In this document: positions 1-7,219 of the stretch, piece by piece
Position numbering within the stretch: position 1 is the first letter of the stretch
Layout of the letters: each line of letters begins with the position of its first letter
Assembly: GCF_000682735.1 (NCBI RefSeq)
Contig: NZ_AWFD01000033.1
Span: 124,001 to 188,000 of the forward strand
Source of the DNA: Hyphomonas sp. CY54-11-8
GTDB lineage: Bacteria; Pseudomonadota; Alphaproteobacteria; Caulobacterales; Hyphomonadaceae
Length of the DNA stretch: 64,000 nt
Direction of reading: 5' to 3'
The notes under the pieces: model-generated
The model's database searches: none
The model's input: the letters and a program-made list of their open reading frames with translations, nothing else
What the model was told of the DNA's origin: nothing
Program-made: the position numbers and the translations under genes

Positions 1-1
1 G

Positions 2-307
2 CCTGTCCTGCACGGCGCGCTGCGCTCTGGCACACTCGCGCAAACAGGTATCTATGCCCGTATGCGGCACCCGCAATATGCAGGCTTCGTGCTGATCATG
101 TTCGGTTTCCTCCTGCAGTGGCCAACCGTCCTGACCCTGATCATGTTCCCCATTCTCGTATTCATGTATGTCCGCCTGGCATTGAGGGAAGAACGCGATG
201 CCGAAGCGCAATTCGGAGAAGCGTACCGCGCCTATGCGGCTGTTACACCCCGCTTCTGGCCACGCTGGGGACACCTGCAGGACATCGAGCGTGCCCGGCA
301 CGAATAA
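2..307 (+). CDS. Isoprenylcysteine carboxyl methyltransferase-family membrane protein (CzcN-like), 5' truncated
   Basis: The reading frame is open from the left edge, so the gene starts outside the window. The visible 101 residues contain the family core GIYARMRHPQYAGF followed by two hydrophobic segments (about residues 27-60), then a charged tail with REERDAEAQFGEAYRAY, which resembles the SAM-binding end of ICMT/PEMT-type methyltransferases. Members of this family, such as CzcN, occur in heavy-metal efflux clusters, which suits the CnrYXH/Cus genes downstream. The substrate cannot be told from sequence. Confidence 0.75.
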   Translation, partial: PVLHGALRSGTLAQTGIYARMRHPQYAGFVLIMFGFLLQWPTVLTLIMFPILVFMYVRLALREERDAEAQFGEAYRAYAAVTPRFWPRWGHLQDIERARHE

Positions 308-358
308 GTGTTGATCACGGCAGGCGCGAATTCATGCTTTTCGCGAAGGGACGGCGTA

Positions 359-913
359 TCAAATGGAAATCGTGACGATATTGCCGTTTTGATAGATATA
401 TTCCGGAACGGGAAGGTTGAGAGGCGCCGGTCCCTTCCGGATCCGGCCGGACGTATCATAATGTGACCCATGACAGGGACAATACCATCCGCCATAGTCT
501 CCGACATTTCCCTGATTGGGACCAAGCGGAACGCAGCCAAGATGTGTGCAGACGCCAGAAGTTATCAGAATGGCGGGATTGAGGCCCCCATCCTGATTGG
601 GACGCAGGCGCTCTTCGTCGGTCTCCGGGTCGCGAAGCCGCGAAATATTGACCGCACGGGCTTCGGCGATTTCAACTTCCGTCCTGTGCCGGACGAAAAA
701 TGGCTTGCCGCCGATCAGGACCCTCAGCTCGCTACCGACCCTTATCTTTGAAATATCGACATCCAGGGAACTGGAGGCTCGCGTATCCCCGGCGGGGTTC
801 ATCTGGTCGACCAGCGGCCAGGCCGCCATCGCGGCCCCACCAAACGCGACAGCGCCGGTCGTGACAAAAATGAAGTTCCGTCGCTCGTCGCTTGCAGGCA
901 TCTCGTCGATCAT
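359..913 (-). CDS. petA: Ubiquinol-cytochrome c reductase Rieske iron-sulfur subunit (orphan)
   Basis: A 184-residue Rieske protein. Both 2Fe-2S ligand boxes are intact: CTHLGC (about residues 121-126) and CPCHGSHYD (about 143-151). The N terminus has a DERRNF motif followed by a hydrophobic stretch, as in Tat-dependent, membrane-anchored bc1 Rieske subunits. ATG 913 is preferred because AAGGGAG lies 8 bases upstream; an upstream GTG at 922 is possible. In the cell it would pass electrons from quinol to cytochrome c1. Cytochrome b and c1 genes normally follow petA but are absent here: the gene stands alone beside metal-resistance genes, so it may be a second copy or have another partner. Confidence 0.88.
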   Translation of the reverse strand: MIDEMPASDERRNFIFVTTGAVAFGGAAMAAWPLVDQMNPAGDTRASSSLDVDISKIRVGSELRVLIGGKPFFVRHRTEVEIAEARAVNISRLRDPETDEERLRPNQDGGLNPAILITSGVCTHLGCVPLGPNQGNVGDYGGWYCPCHGSHYDTSGRIRKGPAPLNLPVPEYIYQNGNIVTISI

Positions 914-1181
914 TCGGAGCACTCCCTTATCCGGCCCGCAGACCCCTCCGCGGTGGCAGGCTTCAGGTCTTCACGATCCCGATCATGGTTCTGCTGTGCC
1001 CCGGGGGGCGGTCCTGCAATGCGCCGGGATCGTGGGGGGGAAGGACGCACGGGAGCATTGCAGGACCTGACGGCAATGTGTGGGACCATTGCCGCTGTCT
1101 CTGTTTTTGCGCCAAACGGTGCCTCATCTCTTGAGGACGAGGTCCGGAGCGGACGCAAGATTGCGGTCTGTTGGCCGGGGC

Positions 1182-1604
1182 CTATTGAGCCTCGTCACCG
1201 GCCTCCTGATCCTCAGTCTTCGGACAGTGATCGGCGGGATCATGTCCCTTTGCTTCATGCTTGGCATCGCAATCACCGGCGCCCATCTGGTCCATCTTCA
1301 TGCCATCCTGGCCCATCATCATGCCATCGCCGTCCATTTTCATGCCGTCATGGTCCATCATCATGCCGTCGCCCATTTTCATGCCGTCATGATCCATCAT
1401 GTTGCCGCCCTGCGTCATCATCTGGCCCTCCATGCCGGCCTTGCAATCAGGCATGCCTTCTTTGCCCGCCATGCAGGAAGTTCCGCCAGCAGCGCCGGAT
1501 TCGGCGGCGGGCTTGTCGCCATGATCGTGGGAATCGTGACCGCCCTGAGCCAGTGCCACGGGCGATAGGGCGAGCATTGCAGCCGCTATCCAGACAGGTT
1601 TCAT
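1182..1604 (-). CDS. Secreted Met/His/Asp-rich metal-binding protein
   Basis: A 140-residue protein with a clear signal peptide (MKPVWIAAAMLALSPVALAQ). The mature part opens with an HDSHDHGD cluster and continues with a low-complexity block in which DGMKM occurs three times and DGMMM twice, interspersed with MDHD units and several Cys. Methionine-rich repeats of this kind bind Cu(I)/Ag(I) in periplasmic copper proteins; no enzymatic domain is visible. ATG 1604 has AAGGAG just upstream. The promoter (1661-1688) carries the same TGAGGGG-N15-CGTAAT motif as the cus operon, so a periplasmic metal sponge or chaperone made with the Cus pump is likely. The function is inferred from composition and context. 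Confidence 0.8.
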   Translation of the reverse strand: MKPVWIAAAMLALSPVALAQGGHDSHDHGDKPAAESGAAGGTSCMAGKEGMPDCKAGMEGQMMTQGGNMMDHDGMKMGDGMMMDHDGMKMDGDGMMMGQDGMKMDQMGAGDCDAKHEAKGHDPADHCPKTEDQEAGDEAQ

Positions 1605-1660
1605 GAGTAAACTCCTTTTCAAACCTCGGGAACGCAAGGGGATGTGCGCTCCTGGAACGT

Positions 1661-1688
1661 ATTACGTCGCATGTGCGTGCGCCCCTCA
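1661..1688 (-). promoter_or_regulatory. Putative ECF-sigma promoter of the Met-rich gene
   Basis: Reading leftwards, TGAGGGG (1688-1682) is followed after exactly 15 bases by CGTAAT (1666-1661), 57 bases before the ATG. The same pair with the same spacing occurs at 4024-4051, 4751-4778 and 11192-11219. Confidence 0.7.
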
Positions 1689-1741
1689 GGCAGACAGCTT
1701 TGCGCACTGCAAATATGTTTCCTGACCGACCAAGGGGTTCC

Positions 1742-2644
1742 ATGACCGGCCCGCACGCGCTTGCCATCCTCGTTATGCTCCTCTGGGCCGGTTGCTATCC
1801 GTTTATCGCAATGGGCCTGCCTGATGCGCCGCATCTGACCTTCGCCGCCTTGCGCGCCCTGCTTGCAGGGGGCGGCCTTCTTACGATTGCCGGTGCACGG
1901 AAATGCCGCCTTCCTTCCAGCGCGGCGGAATGGGGGTGGATCTGCCTGACGGGGCTCAGCATGACCAGTCTTGGCTATTTCGGCATGTTCCACGCCTCCG
2001 AATTCGTGTCTCCGGGGCTGGCCACCATGATCGAAAGCCTGCAGCCCATGATGACGGCTATACTCGCCTTCCTGTTTCTCGGGGAGCGCCCCCGCCTCGT
2101 GAACTGGACGGGCCTCGTTCTGGGGGCTGTCGGCGTTTCCCTGGTCGCTGCCCCGAAAATCCTTGCTGCAGGGGGTGACCAGGCCCTGAACGGCATGGGC
2201 TTCGTCATGATTGCCACAGGCGGTGTGGCGGCAGGCAATATCGCGATCAAGAATGTGTCCGCCAGCGTCGATGCATCCATGGCCATGGGATTGCAGCTCG
2301 TGATTGGCGCCGTGCCTCTGGCCCTGCTTGCAGCATTCGGCCCGGACCCGCTCGCCATCACCTGGTCCGCACGCTTTGCGCTCTCCCTGACAGTCCTGGC
2401 ACTTCCCGGTACCGCACTGGCCTACTGGCTCTGGCACAAGGTCCTGCAATCGCTGGACGTCTCAGAAGCGGCCAGTTTCAGCTTCCTGGTACCGCTGATC
2501 GGCGTCAGCGCCGGCGCAGCCTTCTTCGGGGAAACCATCGGAGGAAATGTCGCGCTTGGTGCGATGCTGGCCGCGCTTGGACTATATCTCGCGTCCAGCC
2601 GGAATCCCCGGACGTCACCCTTACCTGGGCGGCGCGATCACTGA
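1742..2644 (+). CDS. DMT-superfamily (EamA) membrane transporter
   Basis: A 300-residue, very hydrophobic protein with about ten membrane segments in two EamA repeats. The family signature LGERPRLVNWTGLVLGAVGVSLV closes the first repeat and FFGETIGGNVALGAMLAALGLYL the second. Such proteins move small metabolites across the inner membrane; the substrate is unknown. ATG 1742 is chosen over in-frame starts at 1673 and 1715 because AAGGGG precedes it and it begins at the first membrane segment. It is transcribed divergently from the Met-rich gene, and its last 7 bases overlap the end of the sigma-factor gene on the other strand. Confidence 0.88.
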   Translation: MTGPHALAILVMLLWAGCYPFIAMGLPDAPHLTFAALRALLAGGGLLTIAGARKCRLPSSAAEWGWICLTGLSMTSLGYFGMFHASEFVSPGLATMIESLQPMMTAILAFLFLGERPRLVNWTGLVLGAVGVSLVAAPKILAAGGDQALNGMGFVMIATGGVAAGNIAIKNVSASVDASMAMGLQLVIGAVPLALLAAFGPDPLAITWSARFALSLTVLALPGTALAYWLWHKVLQSLDVSEAASFSFLVPLIGVSAGAAFFGETIGGNVALGAMLAALGLYLASSRNPRTSPLPGRRDH

Positions 2645-3210
2645 TCGGCGGACTCGACCTGCGCCTGGAGGATTTTTCTTGCCCGGTAGACGCGCGTCTC
2701 GACGGTTTTGACCGATACGCCGAGAATATCTGCGACCTCGATCTGCGGCAGGTCCTGCAGGACCTGCAGCGTGAACGCCACCCTCAGCTTCTCCGGCAAT
2801 TCGTCGATCATGGCGGACACGCGTCTCAGCTCATCGTGAATTTCAAAACCGCCCGGGATGTCCGCCCCGTGGTCCGCGATATCCGGACGGTCCGGAACGT
2901 CGAGCGGCGCGGCCTGGAAGAAGAAACTCCTTACCGCACGTTTCCTTCCGTGATCGCGCACCTTGTTGAGGGCGATATGATAGATCCATGTCGAAAACTT
3001 GCGTGACGGATCATAGCGGTCGATTGACCGCCAGGCGGCCGTGAATGCGTCCTGGAGCACGTCATACGCGTCCTCATCCCCGCGCATGGACCGGTGAATG
3101 TAGCGATAGAGCGGCTCCTTGTAGCGGCGCATAAGCTCGGTGAAGGCGCGCTCCTCGCCTCCCGCCGCCGCAACGGCAAGTTCCGCGTCTGTTCGCTCAT
3201 TATGGGCCAC
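2638..3210 (-). CDS. cnrH: ECF RNA polymerase sigma factor, CnrH-like
   Basis: A 190-residue ECF sigma factor. Region 2 spans about residues 25-90 (RRYKEPLYRYIHR, then DAYDVLQDAFTAAWRSIDRY and FSTWIYHIALNKVRDH). Region 4 spans about 130-185, with the helix-turn-helix LPQIEVADILGVSVKTVETR. It is the last gene of a three-gene unit (anti-sigma, metal sensor, sigma) in the order of cnrYXH of Cupriavidus. The start is GTG 3210, 10 bases after the sensor stop; no strong ribosome site decides it. When released from its membrane anti-sigma it should direct polymerase to the TGAGGGG-N15-CGTA promoters seen here, including the one in front of its own unit. Confidence 0.9.
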   Translation of the reverse strand: MAHNERTDAELAVAAAGGEERAFTELMRRYKEPLYRYIHRSMRGDEDAYDVLQDAFTAAWRSIDRYDPSRKFSTWIYHIALNKVRDHGRKRAVRSFFFQAAPLDVPDRPDIADHGADIPGGFEIHDELRRVSAMIDELPEKLRVAFTLQVLQDLPQIEVADILGVSVKTVETRVYRARKILQAQVESADQ

Positions 3211-3220
3211 GCGACTATGT

Positions 3221-3655
3221 CTATTGCTCCTTCAGTGCCCGAACGATTTCCTTGTCGAACGCCTTAGCCTGCTCCTCATCCAGTATCTCGCGCATCTCGA
3301 ACACATGCTCGATGGTGAGCTTCTGCAGCTCCCCCATGGCCTCGTGAAAATCATCAATCGCCGCCTGGACAGCGGGGGAATTCGCCTTGTCGGTCTCGAT
3401 CGCGTCGGCGAGCGCGAGATTGGCCGCTCGCAACCTTGTTTCAAGCGCCTTCTTGCGCGCCGCGAACTTGCGTTCAACGACTTCAAGGCGCTGCTCCTGT
3501 GCGTCGGAGAGCTCAAGGTCCTTGTGGATCAGGTCATGTAGCCCCGAAGCCCGCTGGACCTCCGGCGCCGGGGACCAGTTTCCGGCAAGAAAAACGCCGG
3601 TCATGCCTGCGCACAGCGCAACAAAGGCAACGATGATCCAGTGTTCAAGCCGCAT
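3221..3655 (-). CDS. cnrX: Periplasmic heavy-metal sensor, CnrX-like
   Basis: A 144-residue protein with one N-terminal membrane anchor (about residues 6-25) and an alpha-helical periplasmic domain. The metal ligands of Cupriavidus CnrX (His42, His46, Glu63, His119, Met123) are matched with a constant offset of two: His40 and His44 in HDLIH, Glu61, and His117 and Met121 in HVFEM. This makes it a true CnrX-type sensor rather than a general Spy/CpxP protein. On metal binding it is expected to relieve the anti-sigma factor. AGGAAAG precedes ATG 3655. Cnr responds to Co/Ni, but the pump nearby is of Cu/Ag type, so the metal sensed is uncertain. Confidence 0.9.
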   Translation of the reverse strand: MRLEHWIIVAFVALCAGMTGVFLAGNWSPAPEVQRASGLHDLIHKDLELSDAQEQRLEVVERKFAARKKALETRLRAANLALADAIETDKANSPAVQAAIDDFHEAMGELQKLTIEHVFEMREILDEEQAKAFDKEIVRALKEQ

Positions 3656-3663
3656 AAGCTTTC

Positions 3664-3975
3664 CTAGCGCAATAATCCGGAAGGTCCGTACGACGCCTCA
3701 ACCGAAAACACCGAAAGCTCGTTCGGTCCGGAAGTTCTGGGAACAGAGATGACCCCGACGAAGAGACCGACCGCAAGCGCAACGGCAATGCTGCGGGAGA
3801 GCACAGGCATGGCGGAAACCTGGCCATTGGTTGCAACGCCGAAAAGGCCTCCCCTTTGTGTTCCCGTGGCCCGTGCATCGACCCGGGCCCAGACTTCGGG
3901 CTCGATATGGCTGAGGTCGCGATCGGCCGGCAGGGCCTTGATCCCCGCGATGAGGGCGTCGAGATCCTTGTTCAT
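3664..3975 (-). CDS. cnrY: Membrane anti-sigma factor, CnrY-like
   Basis: A 103-residue protein with a short cytoplasmic N-terminal part (MNKDLDALIAGIKALPADRD), one membrane segment at about residues 58-80, and a short periplasmic tail. Size, topology and position, directly before the CnrX-like sensor and the ECF sigma, match CnrY, whose N-terminal helix sequesters the sigma at the membrane. Similarity to CnrY by eye is weak, so the call rests on context. AGGAGAG lies just before ATG 3975. The ECF-type motif at 4024-4051 lies 49 bases upstream, which would make the unit self-activating. Confidence 0.72.
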   Translation of the reverse strand: MNKDLDALIAGIKALPADRDLSHIEPEVWARVDARATGTQRGGLFGVATNGQVSAMPVLSRSIAVALAVGLFVGVISVPRTSGPNELSVFSVEASYGPSGLLR

Positions 3976-4023
3976 GGCGCTCTCCTTTCAGATAGCAAGA
4001 TTAGGGAGGATTACGTATTGCCC

Positions 4024-4051
4024 TGTACGCGGCAGTTTCAACACCCCCTCA
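4024..4051 (-). promoter_or_regulatory. Putative ECF-sigma promoter of the cnrYXH-like unit
   Basis: Reading leftwards, TGAGGGG (4051-4045), 15 bases, then CGTACA (4029-4024), 49 bases before the anti-sigma ATG. The start-to-start spacing of 22 is the same as in the other three sites. It suggests autoregulation. Confidence 0.65.
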
Positions 4052-4175
4052 TGAATCTACTGCTAATAATTGGTATGCATCGACAAGCGTCCTTGCAATC
4101 AGCTGACTGCACGGGCTGTACCGAACCGCCAGATTGCCTGTTTGCAGGAATTTCGTCGCTTGGCGAGAGGGAGAC

Positions 4176-4652
4176 ATGACGCAAATGAGGAAAAAAATCA
4201 CAGAACTCGACCCGGCCCGCAGGCCACTGCGATTTGCCCTCTCCTATGTCCTCGTCCTGACTGTCGTCAATCTCGTCTGGGAAATCGCGCAATTGCCGCT
4301 TTATACAATCTGGACCGAAGCCTCGTTGGCCGAAAAGACTTTCGCGATCCTTCATTGCACGATCGGGGACGGGCTGATCGGATCAGCAACGCTTGCCCTG
4401 GCTCGGCTTGCCTTCGGCGGGCGGCACTGGCCCGCGGAGTACTACTGGCGCGTTGCGCTAGCAGCGACGCTTCTGGGGATTGCCTATCTCATTTTCAGTG
4501 AGTGGCTGAATGTCAGCCTGCGCGGCAGCTGGGCCTATCGGGACTCTATGCCGACGGTCGGTCCCCTGGCCACAGGCCTTGCCCCGATCCTGCAATGGGT
4601 CATCCTGCCACCATTGGTTTTCCTGCTGACGCGCAAGGCGCGGCTTTTCTGA
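4176..4652 (+). CDS. Uncharacterised four-helix membrane protein
   Basis: A 158-residue protein with four hydrophobic segments (about residues 20-40, 55-75, 92-110 and 130-150) and a conserved-looking motif WEIAQLPLYTIW after the first. I do not recognise a functional family. ATG 4176 is preceded by GAGAGGGAG, better than the earlier in-frame ATG at 4134. It stands between the divergent cnr-like unit and the phosphoketolase cassette. The cassette has its own promoter motif in the 179-base gap, so this gene is probably transcribed separately. Confidence 0.65.
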   Translation: MTQMRKKITELDPARRPLRFALSYVLVLTVVNLVWEIAQLPLYTIWTEASLAEKTFAILHCTIGDGLIGSATLALARLAFGGRHWPAEYYWRVALAATLLGIAYLIFSEWLNVSLRGSWAYRDSMPTVGPLATGLAPILQWVILPPLVFLLTRKARLF

Positions 4653-4750
4653 ACGACTGACGGTCTGCACAAGCGGCTGTTGCCTGGGAATTGCCCTGTT
4701 TTGGTCCGGTACGGGCGGGATCTGGTCCGGAAACCTTTTGCTACCCGGCA

Positions 4751-4778
4751 TGAGGGGAAGAGGGAGGCACGGCGTATG
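4751..4778 (+). promoter_or_regulatory. Putative ECF-sigma promoter of the phosphoketolase cassette
   Basis: TGAGGGG (4751-4757), 15 bases, then CGTATG (4773-4778), 53 bases before the phosphoketolase ATG. Element spacing is identical to the sites before the anti-sigma, Met-rich and cus genes; the last two bases of the -10-like element differ. Confidence 0.6.
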
Positions 4779-4831
4779 TGTGATTGTTGGCGGCGCATGA
4801 GGCGCACAAGGCAATTGGAACCCGGTAAATC

Positions 4832-7219
4832 ATGACAGCACATTGGCAGGACGGATATGGCGTGATCGTCCACACGGAAGAAACCCGTCTGCGCCTTGAA
4901 GACATTCTGCATTCGGCCCGGCGCGGCGAGCTGGCCCTGACCGAGCCGCAGGCAGAAAGCGTGCTGGCAGCAACTGACCGCCTGGCAAATGCGGCGATGT
5001 GGCTCGTCGCGCACATGACTTACGCCTGCCGGGTCGATCTGTCCGGAACCCCTCTTTCTGCCGAGGACTTCAAGCCGTCTCCCGAAGGCCACACCGGCGG
5101 CTCCCTGAACATGGCGATCGCCTTTGCGGGCTACCTTGCAGCCAACGCCCTGAGCGGACACACACGTGCCTGGACACTTGGCCAGGGCCATTGCGTGGCC
5201 GCGATCGAAGCGGTCAACACACTCACGGGCGATGTATCCGCTTCGCAGCGCGGCCGGTATGACCGCAGCGAAGCCGGACTGACCCGGCTCGTCCGCGATT
5301 TTTACAGCTATGCCATGACGTCCGATGGAAAGCCGGCCGTTCCCCTTGGAAGCCACGTTAATCCAAATACGGCCGGCGGCCTCTCGGAAGGCGGGTACCT
5401 CGGCTTTGCAAGCCTGCAATATATCCATATGCCGTTGCCTGGGGAACGCCTGGTGGCCTTTCTGAGCGATGGCGCGTTCGAGGAGCAGCGCGGATCCGAC
5501 TGGGCACCGAGATGGTGGCGCGCCTCCGACAGCGGCTTTGCCGTTCCGGCGATGGTCCTCAATGGGAGGCGGATCGAACAACGAACGGAAATCTCCCAGG
5601 AAGGCGGTCTCGACTGGCTGGTTCGCCACCTTGAACTGGGCGGGTTTGACCCGATCATCCTGGATGGTCACGATCCCCTGTCCTATGCCTGGGGCATCCT
5701 TGAAGCCGAAAAGCGGCTGGTCGGACTCTCAGAGGCTGACGGCCCCTATCCGGCAAGGCTCCCCTATCTCATTGCGCCGTGCTTAAAGGGCTACGGTTTC
5801 CCGGGCGCTGGGACCAACCGGGCCCATAACCTCCCTCTCGCCGGCAACCCCCATACCGACCCCGCAGCGCGAGCGGCCTTCAATGAAGGGGCAAGGGCAC
5901 TCTTCACACCACATGACGTTCTGGATAACGCAATCCGTTCACTGAGCACCCACAAGGCGCAAGGGCGAGTGCTGGAAAGCCGGAACGCCTGCGCCGTTCG
6001 GAATGTACCGGGCCCGCACCTTCCTCCACACGCGGCGGCAGGGTCTGGAAGCGAGCCCCCGGCCTGCGCCATGGACGGCATCGACCGGTGTTTCGCCGGC
6101 ATTGCGGGCGCCAATCCGCACCTGCGCATCCGGGTTGCGAACCCCGACGAGCTTCGCTCGAATCACATGCCGCTCACGCTGGAACTGCTGAAGCACCGGG
6201 TCAACGTCCCCGAACCCGGCACGCCGGAAGACATCAATGGCTCGATCATTACCGCGTTGAACGAAGAAGCCGTCATCTCGGCTGTGCTCGGCAACAAGGC
6301 CGGACTGAACCTGGCGGTCAGTTATGAAGCCTTCGCCATGAAAATGCTGGGCGCCCTGCGGCAGGAAATCATCTTTGCGCGCCGCCAGAAGGAACTCGGC
6401 CAGCCCCCCGGCTGGATCAGTGTCCCCCTGATCGCGACATCCCACACCTGGGAGAACGCCAAGAACGAGCAATCTCATCAGGATCCGACCCTGCCCGAAG
6501 CCCTGCTCGGCGAGATGTCCGATACGGCGCGTGTCATCTTTCCGGTCGACGCAAACAGCGCCGCGGAAGCCCTCCACAGTGTCTATCGCGGACGTGGCGA
6601 AATCGCCTGTCTTGTTATTCCCAAACGACAGGTCGGCGAGCTCCTAACCCAGGAAGAGGCCGCCGATGCGCTCAGGACCGGCGCCATCCGGATTGCCGGA
6701 GACCTCGAATCCGCACGCGTCCAGTTCGTCGCCATCGGAGCCTACCAGGCGGTCGAGGCGCTTGCGGCCCATGACCGGCTGGCCGGGCGCGGCGTGGCCT
6801 CCTGCGTCACCCTGGTTCTTGAACCCGGTCGGTTCCGTTCCGGCCGGGACCCGATCGAAACGGCCAGCACCGCACCGGATCATATTGTCCGCGCGCTTTT
6901 TCCGGCCGGCCTGCCCCGCATACTCCTGACCCATACCCGGCCGGAACCCATGACCGGCCTGCTCAGACGTATCGACGAAGGCCCCGGCCGGCTGCGGGCG
7001 CTCGGATATCTCTCACGAGGTGGTACACTGGATGTACCAGGAATGCTGTTTGCCAATCGCTGTACCTGGGCCCACGCGGTTGACGCGGCCATGACGATCG
7101 CCGGTCTCCGGCAGGCCGGCCTGCTCACGGAAGATGAGCGCCGCGCCATTGAAGGTACCGGCGACCCGTCCGTGCTGAAACAGGTTTTACCCATCCACCG
7201 AACGGAGACCGTGCAATGA
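4832..7219 (+). CDS. Phosphoketolase-family enzyme (divergent)
   Basis: A 795-residue thiamine-diphosphate enzyme of XFP architecture and normal length. The N-terminal domain has EGHTGGSLNM (about residue 87), GQGHCVAAIEA and SHVNPNTAGGLSEGGYLG; the C-terminal part includes TSHTWENAKNEQSHQDP (about 529-545). Phosphoketolases split xylulose-5-phosphate (or fructose-6-phosphate) with phosphate into acetyl phosphate and a triose (or erythrose) phosphate. The cofactor loop reads SDGAFEEQRGSDWAP instead of the canonical GDGEAETG, marking a divergent subfamily that is sometimes annotated as xylulose-5-phosphate 3-epimerase, so the exact reaction is not certain. It is the first gene of a four-gene cassette and its stop overlaps the next start (ATGA). 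Confidence 0.88.
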   Translation: MTAHWQDGYGVIVHTEETRLRLEDILHSARRGELALTEPQAESVLAATDRLANAAMWLVAHMTYACRVDLSGTPLSAEDFKPSPEGHTGGSLNMAIAFAGYLAANALSGHTRAWTLGQGHCVAAIEAVNTLTGDVSASQRGRYDRSEAGLTRLVRDFYSYAMTSDGKPAVPLGSHVNPNTAGGLSEGGYLGFASLQYIHMPLPGERLVAFLSDGAFEEQRGSDWAPRWWRASDSGFAVPAMVLNGRRIEQRTEISQEGGLDWLVRHLELGGFDPIILDGHDPLSYAWGILEAEKRLVGLSEADGPYPARLPYLIAPCLKGYGFPGAGTNRAHNLPLAGNPHTDPAARAAFNEGARALFTPHDVLDNAIRSLSTHKAQGRVLESRNACAVRNVPGPHLPPHAAAGSGSEPPACAMDGIDRCFAGIAGANPHLRIRVANPDELRSNHMPLTLELLKHRVNVPEPGTPEDINGSIITALNEEAVISAVLGNKAGLNLAVSYEAFAMKMLGALRQEIIFARRQKELGQPPGWISVPLIATSHTWENAKNEQSHQDPTLPEALLGEMSDTARVIFPVDANSAAEALHSVYRGRGEIACLVIPKRQVGELLTQEEAADALRTGAIRIAGDLESARVQFVAIGAYQAVEALAAHDRLAGRGVASCVTLVLEPGRFRSGRDPIETASTAPDHIVRALFPAGLPRILLTHTRPEPMTGLLRRIDEGPGRLRALGYLSRGGTLDVPGMLFANRCTWAHAVDAAMTIAGLRQAGLLTEDERRAIEGTGDPSVLKQVLPIHRTETVQ

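Noticed and set aside
1280-1420. Short DNA repeats that might suggest a CRISPR or minisatellite
   Set aside because: They encode the DGMKM/DGMMM peptide repeats of the Met-rich protein, with imperfect units and no spacers.
1635-1663. Degenerate plus-strand copy of the ECF motif (CAAGGGG...CGTATT)
   Set aside because: The spacing is 23 instead of 22 and two bases of the first element differ; kept out of the regulon list.
1619-2449. Long minus-strand frame
   Set aside because: It mirrors the DMT transporter gene, has no membrane or domain pattern of its own and is rich in Gly/Arg/His as expected from antisense codons.
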